Positions 36,288 to 43,782 of a stretch of 64,000 nucleotides of DNA are shown here, one piece after another. The notes under the pieces are model-generated. The model made no database searches. It was not told the DNA's origin and worked only from the letters and a program-made list of their open reading frames with translations. The stretch is from Microbacterium flavescens (GTDB lineage Bacteria > Actinomycetota > Actinomycetes > Actinomycetales > Microbacteriaceae). The position numbers and the translations under genes were made by a program. Where the stretch lies: contig NZ_JAFIWA010000002.1 in assembly GCF_018588945.1 (NCBI RefSeq), forward strand, positions 618,362 to 682,361. The letters run 5' to 3'. Each line of letters opens with the position of its first letter. Positions within the stretch are counted from its first letter, which is position 1.

Positions 36288-37220
36288 TCAGGGCGTTCCG
36301 GCGCCGTCGCCTGGCGGCTCGGCGACGTCGAGAACGGCTTCGGCGAAGGCGTGCGGAGCTTCCGCGGGCAGGTGGTGTCCGGCATCCGGGATCCGGCGAT
36401 GCTCGCGCGGGCCCGTGAAGAAGCGGTCGTGCTGCGAGCCGTCGGTCGCGGGGAAGTTGCCGTCGGCCATGCCGTCGAGCGTGATCGTCGCAACCGGGAT
36501 GGGAGGCTGCTCGGCGAGCCGTCGTTCCTGCGCGACATGCTGAGGCGCGCCGGGTTCGAGGCCGAGCCGGTGGCGGTACGAGTGGATCACGACGTCTACG
36601 TAGTCGGGGTTCTCGAACGCGGCGGCGGCGCGGTCGAGGGTCGCGGTGTCGAACGACCAGGCGGGGGAGTTCCGTCGCCAGATGACGTCGGCGATGCCCC
36701 GCGCATCGCGGGCGAGCCCGGCGCGGCCGCGCTCCGTGGCGAAGTACCAGAAGTACCAGAATCCCGCCTCGAGACTCGGAGCGAGGGGGACGCCTGCGGC
36801 CCCGATGTCCTGGATCAGGTAGCCGTTGACCGACACCAGGCCTCCCACGCGGTCCGGCCACAGCGCGGCGACGACGCAGGCGGCGCGCGCGCCCCAGTCG
36901 TAGCCGGCGAGGATCGGCTCGTGGAGGTGCAGGGCGTCCATGAAGGCGAGGAGATCGGCGCCCAGAGCGGCCTGCTGGCCGGAGCGCACGGTGCGCGCGT
37001 CGCGGAATGTGGTGGGGCCGTGGCCGCGGAGGTAGGGCACCAGCACGCGGAACCCGGCGTCCGTCAGCAGCGGCACGACGTCGACATAGCTGTGCACGTC
37101 GTACGGGAAGCCGTGCAGGAGCACGACGGGCTCGGCGGTCGGGTCTCCCGCATCCAGGTACGCGACGGTGAGCTCGCCGGCGTCGACGGTCCGCAGGGGA
37201 GTGGTGAAGGTCGTGGGCAT
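36288..37220 (-). CDS. Alpha/beta hydrolase, epoxide hydrolase/dehalogenase type
   Basis: A 310-residue hydrolase. The oxyanion motif HGFPYD is near residue 36. The nucleophile elbow AGYDWGARAA carries Asp in place of Ser, as in epoxide hydrolases and haloalkane dehalogenases, and DAGHHLPAEAP supplies the catalytic His. It follows the GHSYGG hydrolase gene, with a hairpin in the 65-base gap, so both may be read from the ECF41-type promoter at 38096. RBS GAGGAG precedes the ATG. Confidence 0.85.
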   Translation of the reverse strand: MPTTFTTPLRTVDAGELTVAYLDAGDPTAEPVVLLHGFPYDVHSYVDVVPLLTDAGFRVLVPYLRGHGPTTFRDARTVRSGQQAALGADLLAFMDALHLHEPILAGYDWGARAACVVAALWPDRVGGLVSVNGYLIQDIGAAGVPLAPSLEAGFWYFWYFATERGRAGLARDARGIADVIWRRNSPAWSFDTATLDRAAAAFENPDYVDVVIHSYRHRLGLEPGAPQHVAQERRLAEQPPIPVATITLDGMADGNFPATDGSQHDRFFTGPREHRRIPDAGHHLPAEAPHAFAEAVLDVAEPPGDGAGTP

Positions 37221-37239
37221 GAGGTGCTCCTCGAGTGGA

Positions 37240-37279
37240 GGCGGCACCCCGGAGACCGGGGGTCTTCCGGAGTGCCGCC
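37240..37279 (-). terminator. Intercistronic hairpin between two hydrolase genes
   Basis: GGCGGCAC at 37240-37247 pairs with GTGCCGCC at 37272-37279, with additional inner CCGG pairing. No T tract; it may attenuate or protect the mRNA rather than end it. Confidence 0.5.
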
Positions 37280-37285
37280 GTTCGG

Positions 37286-38026
37286 TCACGCAGCGGCCGC
37301 GCGGCTCGCGATGTAGGTCCGGCCGGCCTCCGCGATGGTCGCGGCGACGGCGGCCGGCTGCGACACCGAGATCGCATGCGAGGCTCCGGCGATCTCGCGG
37401 GTGCCGCGCGATCCCGCGCGCTCCGCACCCGCGCGGAACACCGCTGCGGGGATGTTGAGGTCCTGGTCGCCGAAGACGTGCCAGGACGGGATGTCGCGCC
37501 ACGCCGGACGCGTCGTCGGGAGGCCCTCCGACAGCGCGGCCTCGGTGACCGGGCGCTGCGTGGCCGCCATGAGGGCGGCGACCTCGGTCGAGACGTCTGC
37601 GGCGAACTGGTGGTGGAACGCGTCGGATCGGATGACGAACTCGTTGCCGCCGGTCGAGACGGGGTAGGCGTCCAGTGCCTCGCCGAGAGTGCTGCCGGGA
37701 GCGCTGGTCGAGAGGCTGAAGGCGCTGTCGCCGGTGTCGGGCACGAAGGCCGAGGCATAGACGAGGCCGACGACGGATTCGCTGCCGGCGGCCGCCTCGG
37801 TGATGACGAGGCCGCCGTACGAGTGGCCGACGAGCACCACCGGGCCTTCGATCGAGGCGAGCACGTCCCGCACGTAGGCGGCGTCGACGGCCAGGCTGCG
37901 CAACGGGTTGGCGACGGCCACCGCGCGCACGTCGTGCTGCTGCAGTTGCGCGATGACGCCGTTCCATGAGGACGACTCGGCGAAGGCGCCGTGGACGAGG
38001 ACGATGGTGGGCTTCTGCTCGGACAT
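37286..38026 (-). CDS. Alpha/beta hydrolase (esterase-like)
   Basis: A 246-residue hydrolase starting TIVLVHGAFAESSSWNGV. The nucleophile Ser is in VLVGHSYGGLVI near residue 90; Asp (FGDQDLNIP) and His (AGASHAISVS) complete the triad. This matches salicylate-esterase-like hydrolases common next to stress sigma factors. A good promoter candidate of the ECF41 type lies 44-70 bases upstream, and AAGGAAC gives the ribosome site. Confidence 0.88.
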   Translation of the reverse strand: MSEQKPTIVLVHGAFAESSSWNGVIAQLQQHDVRAVAVANPLRSLAVDAAYVRDVLASIEGPVVLVGHSYGGLVITEAAAGSESVVGLVYASAFVPDTGDSAFSLSTSAPGSTLGEALDAYPVSTGGNEFVIRSDAFHHQFAADVSTEVAALMAATQRPVTEAALSEGLPTTRPAWRDIPSWHVFGDQDLNIPAAVFRAGAERAGSRGTREIAGASHAISVSQPAAVAATIAEAGRTYIASRAAAA

Positions 38027-38069
38027 GTCGGTTCCTTTCGAGGGTGGATGCTGCCGTGCTGAGAGCTAC

Positions 38070-38096
38070 GACCGGGCAGGGCGTGGGGATGTGACA
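38070..38096 (-). promoter_or_regulatory. ECF41-type promoter for the hydrolase genes
   Basis: On the minus strand, TGTCACA (38096-38090), 16 bases, GGTC (38073-38070), then GTAGCT. Same elements and spacing as the two plus-strand copies nearby. Confidence 0.7.
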
Positions 38097-38118
38097 GATG
38101 GCCGGGAATCGGCTCCGG

Positions 38119-38145
38119 TGTCACAGATCGGGGGGCCATCCGGTC
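38119..38145 (+). promoter_or_regulatory. ECF41-type promoter for the sigma gene (autoregulation)
   Basis: TGTCACA (38119-38125), 16 bases, GGTC (38142-38145), then TGAGCTGG, 55 bases before the sigma gene. Confidence 0.72.
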
Positions 38146-38200
38146 TGAGCTGGAAAACGCGCGGGCGTACGCTGAGCGCGGCGACGGGAGCGGCAACGCG

Positions 38201-39106
38201 ATGAGCGACAGCACACCACCCACACACGACCCCGACGACATCGCGCTCGCGGTCGTCGTCTTCGACGAGCACCGGCGGCGCATCTTCGGCATCGCCTACC
38301 GCATGCTCGGCACGGTCGCCGATGCCGAGGACATCGTGCAGGAGACGTGGATCCGCTGGCAGGGCGCCGACCGGTCCGACATCCGCGAGCCGGGCGCGTT
38401 CCTCGCGACGGTCGCCACGCGGCTGTCGATCAACGCGACGCAGTCCGCCCGCGCGCGCCGTGAGACATACATCGGGCCGTGGCTCCCCGAGCCGATCAAC
38501 ACCGATGCCGACCCCGCGCTCGGAGCCGAACGGGGCGAAGCCCTGCAGTTCGCCATCCTGCTCATGCTCGAGAAGCTGACACCCACCGAGCGTGCCGCGT
38601 ACATCCTGCGCGAGGCTCTCGACTACCCGTACGAGCGCATCGCCGAGATAGTCGGCGCCACCGTCGCCAGCGCACGGCAGCTCGTCAGTCGCGCGCGCAA
38701 GCATCTCGATTCGGAGCGGCGGGCGGAGGTCGCCGCCGCCGAGCAGCGCCGGCTGCTCGAGGCGTTCCTGGCCGCCGCACAGTCGGGAGACGTAAGCGAC
38801 CTCGAGAAGCTCTTCGCCGACGATGTCGTGAGCACGACGGACGGCAACGGCGTGAAGCTCGCCGCACGCATCCCGGTCGCCGGTCGCAGTCGAGTGGCGA
38901 AGTTCATCGCCGCGTTCTCCAGCCATTTCTGGATCGGCAAGACGATCGACTGGGTCGAGCTCAACGGCCGCCCGGCGGCGACGATCTCCGAGGGTGGAGT
39001 CGTGACGACCGTGGCCATGATCACGGCGTCGGATGACGGCATCCGTCAGATCCACTGGATCATGAGTCCGGACAAGCTCGGGCACGTCGCCCGGGCAGGG
39101 GCGTGA
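38201..39106 (+). CDS. ECF41-type sigma factor with SnoaL-like C-terminal domain
   Basis: A 301-residue sigma factor (SigJ-like). Region 2 includes FGIAYRMLGTVADAEDIVQETWIRW, region 4 includes LTPTERAAYILREALDYPYERIAEIVG. The linker WLPEP, a hallmark of ECF41, is at about residues 88-92. The fused NTF2/SnoaL-like domain (about 180-301) acts in this group as a built-in regulator. Its two conserved motifs are altered: DGGGR is DGNGVK and NPDKL is SPDKL. Three matching promoters surround the gene, pointing to autoregulation and a local regulon. Confidence 0.92.
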   Translation: MSDSTPPTHDPDDIALAVVVFDEHRRRIFGIAYRMLGTVADAEDIVQETWIRWQGADRSDIREPGAFLATVATRLSINATQSARARRETYIGPWLPEPINTDADPALGAERGEALQFAILLMLEKLTPTERAAYILREALDYPYERIAEIVGATVASARQLVSRARKHLDSERRAEVAAAEQRRLLEAFLAAAQSGDVSDLEKLFADDVVSTTDGNGVKLAARIPVAGRSRVAKFIAAFSSHFWIGKTIDWVELNGRPAATISEGGVVTTVAMITASDDGIRQIHWIMSPDKLGHVARAGA

Positions 39107-39519
39107 CCGGCAGGTCCCGCGCGTGGTGGCTGCAGCGCTCCTCGCGGAGCCCGACGTCGCGCGCGCGGGCGGACGAGCGCCTTGTCCGCGCGGTCGTCGC
39201 GGCGGCTGAGGCGCGAGACGAGCGAGGACTGAAGCGGATGCTGCATCCCGGCGTCCGGCTCACGATCGACGGCGGGGGCGTCGTGGCGGCGCCGACCTCG
39301 GCCCTCGACGGGGCGTCCGAGGTGGCGGGATATCTCGCCGGCGTGCTCTCCGCCTCGGCAGCGAGGCTGCGTGTGGCTTCTGTGAACGGAGCGCCCGGTG
39401 TCGTCGTCTGCGTGCAGGGACGGGCGACGGGGGTGCTCGCCCTGCGGACGCGCGGTCGGCTCATCCTCGAGGCGTGGCTCGTGGTCAACCCCGACAAGCT
39501 GACGACCTGGACCTGCTGA
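39103..39519 (+). CDS. Free-standing SnoaL-like domain homologous to the ECF41 C-terminus
   Basis: A 138-residue protein. After a basic N-terminus of about 20 residues, the rest aligns by eye with the C-terminal domain of the sigma factor just upstream: RAVVAAAEARDERGLKRML against EAFLAAAQSGDVSDLEKLF, then DGGGVV against DGNGVK, and WLVVNPDKL against WIMSPDKL. The ECF41 signature motifs are better preserved here than in the sigma itself. GTG start overlaps the sigma stop as GTGA, so the two are made together. It probably modulates the sigma factor. Confidence 0.78.
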   Translation: MTGRSRAWWLQRSSRSPTSRARADERLVRAVVAAAEARDERGLKRMLHPGVRLTIDGGGVVAAPTSALDGASEVAGYLAGVLSASAARLRVASVNGAPGVVVCVQGRATGVLALRTRGRLILEAWLVVNPDKLTTWTC

Positions 39520-39528
39520 GCAGGGCCG

Positions 39529-39555
39529 CGTCACAGATCGGCAGTCCGCCTGGTC
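39529..39555 (+). promoter_or_regulatory. ECF41-type promoter for the SDR-like gene
   Basis: CGTCACA (39529-39535), 16 bases, GGTC (39552-39555), then AGAGCTGG, 45 bases before the 39601 ATG. The TCACAGATCGG core is shared with the sigma promoter. Confidence 0.7.
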
Positions 39556-39600
39556 AGAGCTGGGGAGCGCACCTTCGCGCTCCGGAACGAAAGGCTCGTC

Positions 39601-40359
39601 ATGTCAAGGATCGTCGTCATCGGAGGGTCCGGCCTCATCGGCTCGAAAGTGGTCGCGAAGCTGGCCGAGCACGGCCACGATGCCATCGCGGCCTCGCCCA
39701 GCTCGGGGGTCGACACGATCACCGGCGAGGGCCTCTCGGCGGTGCTGCGCGGCGCCGACGTCGTGGTGGACGTGTCCAACTCGCCGTCGTTCGCCCCCGA
39801 CGACGTGCGGGAGTTCTTCACGACGTCGACGCGGAACATCGTCGCGGCGGCGCGGGAGGCGGGGGTCGGGCACTACGTGGCGTTGACCGTCGTGGGCACG
39901 AACCGTCCGAACACCATCTCCTACTTCGCGGCGAAGGCCCGGCAGGAGGAGCTCATCCGGGCATCGGGAATCCCGTACTCGCTGGTGCACGCGACTCAGT
40001 TCTTCGAGTTCATCGGCGGGATCGCGGCCGTCTCCGGCGACGGAGACGCCCTGCATCTGCCGGGGAACCTGGTCCAGCCCATCGCGGCCGAAGACGTCGC
40101 GACCGCGGTCGCGCGTACCGCCGCGGGCGCGCCTCTGAACGCCGACGTCGAGATCGCGGGGCCCGAGGCCATGGGACTCGATGAGATGGTGCGGCGAGGG
40201 CTGGCCTTCCGCGAGGACCCCCGCGAGGTCGTGACAGACCCCGACGCGCCGTACTTCGGCGCGCGCATGGAGGAGCGCACGCTCATGCCCGTCGATGGCG
40301 TGCAGACCTTCGAGACCTCGTTGGAGCAGTGGCTGCCGGCCAACCCGCCGCGCGGCTGA
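39601..40359 (+). CDS. NAD(P)-binding atypical SDR (NmrA/NAD-dependent epimerase-like)
   Basis: A 252-residue Rossmann protein starting SRIVVIGGSGLIGSKVV, the atypical-SDR GGxGxxG motif. It shares YFAAKARQEELIRASGIPYSLVHATQFFEF with NmrA-like and quinone-oxidoreductase-like members, and lacks a classic YxxxK. ECF41 sigma factors often sit beside oxidoreductase, epimerase or carboxymuconolactone decarboxylase genes, so this is the expected target. A strong hairpin ends the operon. Confidence 0.87.
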   Translation: MSRIVVIGGSGLIGSKVVAKLAEHGHDAIAASPSSGVDTITGEGLSAVLRGADVVVDVSNSPSFAPDDVREFFTTSTRNIVAAAREAGVGHYVALTVVGTNRPNTISYFAAKARQEELIRASGIPYSLVHATQFFEFIGGIAAVSGDGDALHLPGNLVQPIAAEDVATAVARTAAGAPLNADVEIAGPEAMGLDEMVRRGLAFREDPREVVTDPDAPYFGARMEERTLMPVDGVQTFETSLEQWLPANPPRG

Positions 40360-40373
40360 TCACAGGGAGCGGC

Positions 40374-40404
40374 GCGGGGCGGGTGCTGTGCACACCCGCC
40401 CCGC
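40374..40404 (+). terminator. Terminator of the ECF41 operon
   Basis: A perfect 12-base stem (GCGGGGCGGGTG at 40374-40385, complement at 40393-40404) with a 7-base loop lies 14 bases after the SDR gene stop. Confidence 0.75.
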
Positions 40405-40477
40405 GGGTGTATCGTTCGGCTGTCCGCGCCACCGATCCGCGGACCCGTGACCGGCGGACGACACTGGGGAGTGCGAC

Positions 40478-41212
40478 ATGGTCACCAAGCTGCCTTCGTC
40501 CGGGGCGATGCCCGAAGGCCAGGAAGCCGGATGCGACACCTCGGGGCTGATCCTCGTGCATCGCATCTTTCGCTGGCTCTACAGTGAGCTGCCGCAGCTC
40601 ATCCGCGAGGTGAAGCCCGCAGACACCGGCCGTGCGGCGATCGTCGGACGGTACGCCAACCTCGACTTCTTCGCTCTCCACATGCATCACGAAACCGAGG
40701 ACCTGGCCCTGTGGGATCGGCTCGCCTCCCGCGATCCCGGATGCGCGCTGCACGTCGAGCAGATGCGTGCTGAGCACGCCGAGGTGGCCAGCCACCTCGC
40801 TCGCATCGAGCCGCAGCTGCCGCCGTGGGTCGCCTCCGCCGACACTGAGCGCGGGGAGACTCTCGCCCGCGACATCGACGCCCTGCGTGACACGCTCACC
40901 GCGCATCTCGGCCACGAGGAGAGCGCCATCATGCCCGTCGCCGGCGCGGTGCTCTCCCAGCAGGAATGGGACTGGATGGAACAGCACACACGCGCCGAGC
41001 TGTCCGCGCACAGGAAGGAGCTCGGCCGCGACATCATGGCGCTGCAGGCCGGCCTGCTGATCGCCAGCGTCCCTCCGGACGAGCGTCAGGAGTGGATGCG
41101 GGCGAACATCCCGATGCCGATCCGAGTGCTGTACCAGCTACTGCTGAAGAGGCAGTACGACCGCGCGATGCGCGACCTCTACCCCGATCGCCCCGTCCCC
41201 GCGATGGTGTGA
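40478..41212 (+). CDS. Hemerythrin-like domain protein
   Basis: A 244-residue four-helix-bundle protein. Candidate iron ligands are His near residue 28 (LVHRIF), HMHHETED near 68-75, and LTAHLGHEES near 147, the HxxxE pattern of HHE proteins. Such proteins sense or scavenge O2, NO or iron. ATG has GGGGAG about seven bases upstream. The SRPBCC gene overlaps its end. Confidence 0.87.
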   Translation: MVTKLPSSGAMPEGQEAGCDTSGLILVHRIFRWLYSELPQLIREVKPADTGRAAIVGRYANLDFFALHMHHETEDLALWDRLASRDPGCALHVEQMRAEHAEVASHLARIEPQLPPWVASADTERGETLARDIDALRDTLTAHLGHEESAIMPVAGAVLSQQEWDWMEQHTRAELSAHRKELGRDIMALQAGLLIASVPPDERQEWMRANIPMPIRVLYQLLLKRQYDRAMRDLYPDRPVPAMV

Positions 41213-41733
41213 CCACCATGTGGAAGCTCGTAGTGCTCGACGTGCTCCTTCCGCACCCGCCGAGCCGCGTCTACCCGTACCTGGCCGATCCCGCTCGTTG
41301 GCCGGACTTCGCGCCGGCCGTCGCGTTCCGTCAGCGCATCGGCGAGGGGCCACCGGATATCGGGAGTCGCTGGTGGGCCGTCGACCGCATCGGTCCGTTC
41401 CGTGTGCGGTTCGCCGACGTGCTCGAAGCGGTGGATGAAGGGGAACGAGTCGTGTGGCATTCGACCTCCCCGTGGAACTCACGGGTCGAATACGTCTGCC
41501 GGCCGGAGGACCGGGGCACGCGCGTGCGTGCCCGCTACGAGGGCGACATCGCGGGTTGGCTGCAGCTGACGGCCCTCCTTCCCGACGTCGCCTGGCGGTG
41601 GATCCTCATGCGGGACTTCCGCGGGCTCACGCGGGTGCTGGATGCCGAGGACCGCGACGCGGCTAAGTCCGAGCAGATAGCGACCGCTTCCGGATCACGC
41701 AAGCCCCCTGCGACTCCGACTCAGGTCCGTTAG
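41209..41733 (+). CDS. SRPBCC (START-like) family protein
   Basis: A 174-residue ligand-binding-fold protein. The family start is VLLPHPPSRVYPYLADPARWPDFAP, with later WWAVDRIGPFRVRFADVLEAVDEGERVVWHS. These proteins bind hydrophobic ligands or act as cyclases. GTG 41209 overlaps the hemerythrin stop as GTGA; ATG 41218 is an equally good start. The C-terminal 25 residues are disordered-looking. Confidence 0.82.
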   Translation: MTTMWKLVVLDVLLPHPPSRVYPYLADPARWPDFAPAVAFRQRIGEGPPDIGSRWWAVDRIGPFRVRFADVLEAVDEGERVVWHSTSPWNSRVEYVCRPEDRGTRVRARYEGDIAGWLQLTALLPDVAWRWILMRDFRGLTRVLDAEDRDAAKSEQIATASGSRKPPATPTQVR

Positions 41734-41742
41734 ACATGGCTC

Positions 41743-42072
41743 ATGAAGGCCTTGGTGTATGCGGGGAGCGAGTTTCTCACGAGCGATGCGATCGCCCAGG
41801 CCCTCATGGATTACGGCGCGGCGCTCGCTGAGGGTCGGAACGCGGCCACCGTCGAGATCCCCATAGTCGGCGACGACGGCACGATCACGACCGCGGTGTT
41901 CCTGGTGGGCCCCGCCAGTCAGATCGTGGCGCGGGAGGTCGACACCGACCTGAGCGAGCCGGACAGCCCGGACGTGGTGGCGCACCTCGAAGGCCTCACA
42001 CGGCGTCTCCACCCGACCGCGCGGGCGGACACGGAGGCCCCGACGGACATGGACTGGAACTGGGAGACCTGA
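41743..42072 (+). CDS. Small hypothetical protein
   Basis: A 109-residue acidic protein beginning MKALVYAGSEFLTSDAIAQALMDYGAALAEG, with a beta-rich middle (VEIPIVGDDGTITTAVFLVGPAS) and an acidic end. It has no domain that I recognise; similar proteins occur across Microbacteriaceae. The TAGACA hexamer (41731-41736) six bases before the ATG supports the start. Converges on the 42086 gene. Confidence 0.7.
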   Translation: MKALVYAGSEFLTSDAIAQALMDYGAALAEGRNAATVEIPIVGDDGTITTAVFLVGPASQIVAREVDTDLSEPDSPDVVAHLEGLTRRLHPTARADTEAPTDMDWNWET

Positions 42073-42085
42073 GCCTGCAGTGGGC

Positions 42086-42361
42086 TCAGGCGCGCAACTC
42101 GGGGTGGACCTCGTTCCCGTCGGAATCCCACAGGGACCCTCCGGCGACTTCGGGAGCGTCGTCGGGGATGGGGATGACCGCGAGCGGCACACCGGCGGTC
42201 AGCAGCAGGTGGGCCCACCGCGGCGCGCCTTCGCCGTCATTGACCGTGATCCACCCCACCCCGCCCGCGACTGCCTTCTCGATCTCATCGCGCAGCGAGT
42301 CGAGGTCTCGGCCCCCCACGCTGTAGTGCTCGCCGCCGTAGACGATGTCAATTCTCTTCAT
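42086..42361 (-). CDS. Small hypothetical protein, coupled to the DUF7882-like gene
   Basis: A 91-residue protein starting MKRIDIVYGGEHYSVGGRDLD, followed by a helix and WITVNDGEGAPRWAHLLL. The opening beta strands and the central helix look like a compact domain. Its ATG lies inside the last 14 bases of the upstream gene, so translation is coupled. I do not recognise a function. Confidence 0.7.
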   Translation of the reverse strand: MKRIDIVYGGEHYSVGGRDLDSLRDEIEKAVAGGVGWITVNDGEGAPRWAHLLLTAGVPLAVIPIPDDAPEVAGGSLWDSDGNEVHPELRA

Positions 42362-42677
42362 CGTGGCTCTCCATCGGCTTCTCGGCGGGTTCCGGCACGA
42401 GGTAGAGACCGGCCGGTGAGTTGGCGGTGTAGACGAGCGCCTCGATCCAGGCCATGTTGATGGCCGGCTTTCGGCTGCCGTAGTACTTGTAGACGAGCGT
42501 GCACCGCGGGTGGACCCACACGGTCGTGCGGCCGTTGCCGATGCTCGTGTCGTCCTTCCAGGTGAAGTGGAACGGCTCACCGCGTCGCAGTTTGGTGCCG
42601 ATCACCAGCTGCAGGTGCGCCAGCGTGCGATCGTCGAAGTCGACCCTCACATTGCCGTCGTAGATGAACTTTCCCAT
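42348..42677 (-). CDS. DUF7882-like small protein
   Basis: A 109-residue protein starting MGKFIYDGNVRVDFDDRTLAHLQLVIGTKLRRGE, then HFTWKDD and an aromatic-rich middle. This family is common in Microbacteriaceae, often mislabelled as ATP-dependent DNA ligase and, as I recall, named DUF7882. No ligase motif is present (no KxDG), so that label is unsupported. It overlaps the next gene by 14 bases. Confidence 0.75.
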   Translation of the reverse strand: MGKFIYDGNVRVDFDDRTLAHLQLVIGTKLRRGEPFHFTWKDDTSIGNGRTTVWVHPRCTLVYKYYGSRKPAINMAWIEALVYTANSPAGLYLVPEPAEKPMESHDEEN

Positions 42678-42812
42678 CGTCACCCTCCGGACGACCCAGA
42701 TCGCGCGACGATCATGAGGTGGGGCCGTCCAGACCAGCGTCTCGGCTGGTCGTGCCCGCGCCAACTCCCTTGACACCCTCATACCGCCCGGCTACGGACC
42801 ACGATCGCCGGC

Positions 42813-43115
42813 TCAACGGAACGACAGCGGTGCTCGGTGCGGGATCGGCACGGGCTTGGAGTCCGTGCTGACGCTCGTCGCCAGCCGGCGGGCGCCCGCG
42901 ACGAGCACGGCCTCCAGCGACGCGAAGGTCTCGACGCGCGGACCGTGGTACACCCACACGGCCTCGTATGACCCGGTGGGGAGCCGCTCGACGTAGGCGA
43001 TGAGCGTGCCGTCCTCGCCGTCCAGATGACCACGCGCGCGGTCGCACAACCGCCAGGCGCTGTCGCCCAGGGGCACGAGCTCCAGATGGTGGACCGGCGC
43101 GGCTTCGATGGTCAT
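42813..43115 (-). CDS. Small hypothetical protein (Microbacteriaceae type)
   Basis: A 100-residue protein with HHLELVPLGDSAWRLCDRARG followed by LIAYVERLPTGSYEAVWVYHG and a C-terminal basic stretch. The LxPLGDxxWRLCD pattern is familiar from short proteins in this family; function unknown. A motif in its upstream region (43185-43198) is shared with the DUF7882-like gene, suggesting common control. Confidence 0.7.
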   Translation of the reverse strand: MTIEAAPVHHLELVPLGDSAWRLCDRARGHLDGEDGTLIAYVERLPTGSYEAVWVYHGPRVETFASLEAVLVAGARRLATSVSTDSKPVPIPHRAPLSFR

Positions 43116-43248
43116 GGCTCTCTCGCTTTCGTCGGAGGCATCATGCGTGCTGGTCGCCGGAGCACCGAGGGGGTTGACATCCGCGACAACCCTCATTAGC
43201 TCTCGACCGGTGTGCGCGATCGTCGTGTTCCCGCGGTAGACAGGAGGC

Positions 43249-43728
43249 ATGACCGCTTCCGACGCCCTCGAGCTCCGTGACATCCGCCCCGACGATGCGG
43301 GCGAGACGCTCACCCTGCAGCGCGCCGCGTTCGTGCAGGAGGCGCTTATCTACAACAGCGTGCAGATGCCCCCGCTCACTCAGACCCTCGACGAGCTGCG
43401 CGCCGAGCTGGTCGAGAATCTCGGCTGCGTGGCCGTCGAGCACGGCCGCCTGGTGGGTGCGGTGCGGGCCCAGGTCGACGGCGACCTCCTGCTGATCGGC
43501 CGCCTGGCGATCGCCCCCGATCGCCAGGGGGAGGGCATCGGGTCGCAGCTTCTCGAGGCCGTGGAACGGCGGGGGAAGGAGAGCGGATGCCGCGAGGCCG
43601 AGCTCTTCACCGGATCGCTCAGCGAGGCCAACCTGCGCCTCTATGAGCGCTGCGGCTATCGCGAGACCGGGCGTGTCGAGCAGGACGACGGGATCGAGCA
43701 GGTCTTTCTGCGCAAGACCCTCGACTGA
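43249..43728 (+). CDS. GNAT family N-acetyltransferase
   Basis: A 159-residue acetyltransferase. The acetyl-CoA motif A is IGRLAIAPDRQGEGIGSQLLEAVE (about residues 84-107, with the Q/RxxGxG/A signature), and SEANLRLYERCGYRETG is motif B. Acceptor unknown. TAGACA (43237-43242) is six bases before the ATG. Confidence 0.9.
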   Translation: MTASDALELRDIRPDDAGETLTLQRAAFVQEALIYNSVQMPPLTQTLDELRAELVENLGCVAVEHGRLVGAVRAQVDGDLLLIGRLAIAPDRQGEGIGSQLLEAVERRGKESGCREAELFTGSLSEANLRLYERCGYRETGRVEQDDGIEQVFLRKTLD

Positions 43729-43782
43729 TGCGTCGCCAGGACTCGCTCTCCGCCTGTCGGCGGCCGGTGCCAGGATGGGGGC

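Noticed and set aside
42348..42677. ATP-dependent DNA ligase, as similar proteins are sometimes labelled
   Set aside because: At 109 residues it has no KxDG lysine motif or other ligase element.
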